From positions 1 to 45,144 of the forward strand of contig JAUCBJ010006678.1 in NCBI GenBank assembly GCA_032718475.1: a DNA stretch of 45,144 bases. Direction: 5' to 3'. Both the position numbers and the translations under genes were made by a program. Below, one piece after another: positions 41,547-45,144 of this stretch (the first letter of the stretch is position 1; each line of letters opens with the position of its first letter). The notes beneath the pieces were generated by a model. That model saw only the letters and a list, made by a program, of their open reading frames with translations. It was not told where the DNA came from and did not search any database. This DNA comes from Nemertoderma westbladi (Eukaryota > Xenacoelomorpha > Nemertodermatida > Nemertodermatidae).

Positions 41547-42394
41547 TAGGGCTCGATCGGAGTTGGGATTTGGCCGGAGCCGGAGCAGGAGCCGGAGTTG
41601 GACAATTTGGCCGGAGCCGGAGCAGGAGCCGGAGTTTTTCAAAAATTTTAAAAATTTAATTATTTATTTAAAAAAAAATAAAGTATGGTTATCGTTCGCC
41701 AATCGCTCACAATCAATCATACTGTAGGTCTAATTAATTTCATAATTTATAGATTTACAAATTTTCAATTTAAAATTTAAGTAATTAATTTATCACGGAC
41801 AGACGGCCTGACGCTGACGGCGACGGCCTGATGCTGACGGCGACGGCCTGATGCTGACAGCGACGGCCTGACGCTGACGGCTAAAAATTACCTACAGTAC
41901 CTAACTCGCTAACTGTCTAACTGTGGTAGAGGTGTGTACTGTAGGTAAGGCTGTAAGGTAGCCTACCGCTACCGTACGTGTACCAGTACTGCAGTACAGT
42001 ATGCTGGCATGCTTGACAGCAGTAAATGGCTGCAGTGGTACAGTCTGACAGTGTACAATCATAGCATTTACAATTTTTTAAAGTAGGGCCTATCTGTCTG
42101 TCTGTAATAGTCTGCTAGTCAGCCAGCTGGCCAGTACCAGTACTGCAGTACAGTCAGTCAGTCATTGACTTTAAGTAAATACTGCAGTATTATCAGATTA
42201 TACTTGATATTGAAGCTGTACTACAGTAGGCCTAGGCTACTTATAGTGTTAAATAATTGTTCAGATTAGAATATGCACGAAATATAATACTTTATTAAAA
42301 AATTAACTCCGGCAATATTTTTACCGGAGCCGGAGCAGGAGCCGGAGGTGCCAAAATAGCCGGAGCCGGAGGCCGGAGCTCCGATCGAGCCCTA
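41547..42394. mobile_element. hAT-type non-autonomous element (MITE), 848 bp
   Basis: Termini TAGGGCTCGATCGGAG and CTCCGATCGAGCCCTA are perfect 16-bp inverted repeats; 8-bp duplications GTACATAC flank it at 41539-41546 and 42395-42402. A TAGGG start and an 8-bp duplication are hAT features. Subterminal GCCGGAGCCGGAGCAGGAGC-type repeats lie at both ends. A 21-bp tandem unit (GACGGCCTGACGCTGACGGC-like) occupies 41803-41882. No transposase frame. Confidence 0.85.
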
Positions 42395-43280
42395 GTACAT
42401 ACTGCAGTCAGCAGGGAGCATACCCTTAAATAAGCTCCAAAAGTGGGTTCTTATTTAAGGAAAATGGCTCTTATTTCTGTATTTACGATTTAGCCAGACT
42501 GGAATCTCTCAGCTTCAGCTGAAGCAAGCGCCGGCGCAGGCCGGCGCAGAAACTAATATAAGCAAGTGCTGGCGTATAAATTATTAAGGTTGTTGACCAA
42601 CCTGCCAACTACAGAACTAGGCTCTCAATCTGCAGATCTGTCAATCTGGGAAGTGTCCATACTGCCATACCTCTGTACCTAGCTATGCAGCTATGTATCG
42701 GATTAACTCAATTTAACTCAAATTCCTAGTAATTTGTTAAAACTCTTAGGGTCCGACGAATTTGTACAAAATAGTACAATATAAGTACAAAAGAATAGGC
42801 CTACAATTTAAGAGTACAATAAAGTGCAAAAATAGTCAGATAGTACAAAAGACTGAAAGAGTGCAAAAATATTACAAAAGAGTACAAACGAGTGAGAAAC
42901 GCTTGCCAACGTGTATCCAAGTGTAGTTCAAATCGTTTAGAGGGGCGCACATGATGTGCGAAATAAAACAAAGCATTGTCTGATTGTCTGATTGTGGGGC
43001 GAGCCATGCATTGAGCGGGGGCTGATCTAGCTGTCTAGCAGTCAGAGAGTAGGCCCCTATTACAATACAATCTTATGAAATTTAATGCAGCCTTTTTTCA
43101 GTTTGTGTTCAAAAAACTTATTTTGGGTCCCATCCCAAGCCCGCAAAATTGCAGAGGGAGAACTCAATAAAGTTGCAGATAGAGGCTTACATATACATAC
43201 AGACATACATAGCCTACATAATGTACAGTAGCATACAGTCTATCCTTCAGTATATGGGCTACTTTAACAGTCGGGCACTT

Positions 43281-43560
43281 TGTCAATATTGACATGTGTC
43301 AATATTGACAGGTAAAGCTAATTTCTCCAGGATGGAGCATGTCAAAATTGACATGGACATGTCAATATTGACATTTTTTTACCTGACGTGTTCAAATATT
43401 TCCAGACGTGTTTTCTAAATATAAAAATCGAAATTATAGGGGCCTAAGTAAATTAGAAACTTTTGACCGTGCGGAAATTTTTTTCACCGTGCCGGTTAGT
43501 TAATATAAATACTTAAAGTTTTTCTCATGTTAAAATTGACATACATGTCAAAATTGACAT
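43281..43560. repeat. six copies of a TGTCAATATTGACA palindrome
   Basis: TGTCAATATTGACA or ATGTCAAAATTGACAT-type 14-16-bp palindromes lie at 43281, 43297, 43339, 43359, 43527 and 43545, in two clusters. Confidence 0.85.
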
Positions 43561-43683
43561 GTAATGATGAGAACAAAAGTGTGGGGTTGCAGGGTTGGGC
43601 CACGCCACCATATAGTCTATAGACTAGATACTACAGTAGGCCTACTGTAACTCCAGACTGGAATCCATACACTTCAGCACTTT

Positions 43684-43703
43684 GCGCCGGATTAATCCGG
43701 CGC
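43684..43703. repeat. 20-bp perfect palindrome
   Basis: GCGCCGGATTAATCCGGCGC, within a stretch rich in GCGCC words (43684-43805). Confidence 0.85.
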
Positions 43704-43903
43704 ACTTTGCAATAAAAGCGCGCCAATGTGCGCGTGGCGCGCTCGAAAATCGTAAAGCGCGCCAACTTTGGCCCGTGGCGCTCCCAAAAATAAAAACCGG
43801 CGCCGATTTGTTAGTTTACAGCTTTAACAATTAGGCAGTTAGGCTATGGAAGTGCCTTAAAAATTGCATTAGCTGTTTAAAAATTTCGACTCGCTTCGCT
43901 CGC

Positions 43904-44011
43904 CTTTCTTTTTCTGTTGTATGGTTCAGTGGTTACTAACCACTGAACCATACAACAGATAAAGAAAGTATACAACAGTTGCCTAACCACTGGTTAGGCA
44001 ACTGTTGTATA
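43904..44011. repeat. two adjacent hairpin palindromes
   Basis: The first has 32-nt arms (43904-43935 with 43937-43968, one mismatch, one-base loop). The second has 21-nt arms (43969-43989 with 43991-44011, perfect, one-base loop). They abut without spacer and share AACAACAG/CTGTTGT and GGTTA/TAACC words. Confidence 0.88.
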
Positions 44012-45144
44012 GGGCAGCAGGGACTGGCAGACTGGGAGGTAGAATTATATGTCAGATGCCGTCCGATCCGATCCGATCCGATCCGATGCAATTCAGCAAT
44101 TTTTCTAGCTACAACTGTCAGACTGCAGACTGTACAAGCCTAGCTGCTTAGGCCTACTTCTGTTTTGCCTATCGCAGTTCTGCAGTTTCTCTAACGCAAT
44201 ATCCCTTTAATTGAATATCAGAATATTCCACCTATCTTTGCGGTGTTTTATTTAATTAATTTAGGGCATAACAAATTAGTAGAGGAGCTAGATCTGAAAA
44301 CTGATTATACCGCGGTTATACGGCGCCTACACTTTTCTTTACTGCAATGAAAGCCGGTGTATAGCTGTATAGTACCCGGCTGCGTGGGGTTCCAGGACGA
44401 AGGTCAGAAAAAAAGCACTACTGTATGGCCACTTTTCGACCGTCGACACAAAGCCGCTGCGAAGTTATTATGGGACAGGATGGTGATGCTCGGTAGACAG
44501 TGGCGGTTCTAGGGGGGGGGGGGGGGGGCAAGGGGGCATCTGCCCCTCCCCAGGTATCTTGGGGGGGGGGGGGGGGGGGGGGGGGGCTTGTCCCCTCCCT
44601 AGCGAAAGGCAGAAAGGTAATGTGGCAAATCTGTCGGCTACCAGTGGGTACCGACTTGCTCGAAAACAGACCTCTCTGGAAAAGACTTCTATTTTTTTTC
44701 AAAATTTAGTTACCACCCGGAGATATCCATTCTTTGGGATTTCGGGAAAACATCGGGGAATTTTTTTCAAAGTATAATAATTTTTTTTAATGTTTCCTTT
44801 TGTTTATTTTTTTTCATTGGGGGCTGCGACGAACTGTACGGCCGTAGCTTGTTTCCGAAACGTGCAGTGGCGTGCAGAAGGGGGGGGGGGGGGGGGGGGG
44901 GGGGGAAGAGACGGCCCCGGGCGCCACCTTCCAAGGGGCGCCAAAATTTCAGCAGTAGTGGCATCATAGCCAGCTGATAGTATAATGGTGGTTCCAAGTT
45001 TAGCTTATTGATGCTAGACATTTAGCCCATCCAACATACAAACATAGTAGTTTGGTTCTGTATTGGTTGCATAGCCTTTCAGCACTCCCCACATTGCACC
45101 TGTGAAGGTGTCACAGGTGAGAAGGTAGATGTCTCCTGCGATTG

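Larger units (their letters stand above)
42395..45144. other. spacer with palindromes and poly-G runs, no gene
   Basis: No supported coding frame. Palindromes at 43281-43560, 43684-43703 and 43904-44011 are listed separately. A GATCC pentamer run lies near 44066-44096. Poly-G runs at 44512-44528, 44561-44586 and 44880-44905 follow or adjoin CAGTGGCG phrases, as at the ends of some DNA transposons. Confidence 0.6.

Noticed and set aside
44418-45021. Pro- or Gly-rich ORFs near the right end
   Set aside because: They are translations of poly-G/poly-C runs.

Overview
The window is a transposon-dense stretch of an animal (metazoan) nuclear genome. I recognise no host gene. Almost all long reading frames belong to retrotransposons: two Gypsy elements, two BEL/Pao-type elements and a LINE. 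There are also two terminal-inverted-repeat DNA elements, a PIF1-like helicase fragment, several minisatellites and long homopolymer-G runs. The spacers are rich in the word TAGGCCTA and in AT. This, with BEL/Pao and CsRn1-type Gypsy elements, fits a marine invertebrate such as an echinoderm, hemichordate or lancelet, but that is a guess. Nothing here fixes the species.

Layout. 1-3936: unassigned, with an imperfect tandem duplication and one broken small ORF. 3937-22222: a minus-strand Gypsy element (Gypsy-1) split by a complete 14.2-kb BEL/Pao element (BEL-1, 4630-18824, plus strand). BEL-1 has 1511-bp LTRs at both ends and a perfect 5-bp target duplication (ATTGG). It carries a short ORF that overlaps the gag start by one base (TAATG), a 2221-codon gag-pol frame with two stops, and an unusual 867-codon accessory frame before the 3' LTR. 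That frame joins an RNase D-like region to two zinc knuckles. 22223-23829: AT-rich spacer with a 20-bp minisatellite. 23830-24629: PIF1-like helicase remnant. 24631-26945: a 2.3-kb foldback-like element with tandem-repeat inverted ends and a 6-bp target duplication, carrying a zinc-ribbon/HECT N-lobe gene. 27271-28384: GTC microsatellite and an array of CTCF-like motifs. 29840-30860: minisatellites and a LINE tail.

31355-35721: a CsRn1-type Gypsy (Gypsy-2, minus strand) with a tRNA-type primer site, a CHCC gag finger and an in-frame -1 slippery heptamer at the gag/pol overlap. 35722-40707: 5'-truncated remnant of a second LTR element (BEL-2). It has a zinc-knuckle ORF resembling the BEL-1 accessory protein, a polypurine tract and a 609-bp LTR, and is interrupted by a LINE (37494-39168, 14-bp target duplication). 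40708-45144: minisatellite, an 848-bp hAT-type MITE with 8-bp target duplication, and several palindromes.

The three observations I rate highest are (i) the BEL accessory ORF, apparently shared by two elements; (ii) a hairpin motif that recurs in the BEL-1 LTRs and at three internal sites with different but still pairing outer stems; (iii) the HECT-carrying foldback element. All insertion boundaries and stops were read by eye; domain calls rest on motif recognition without database searches.
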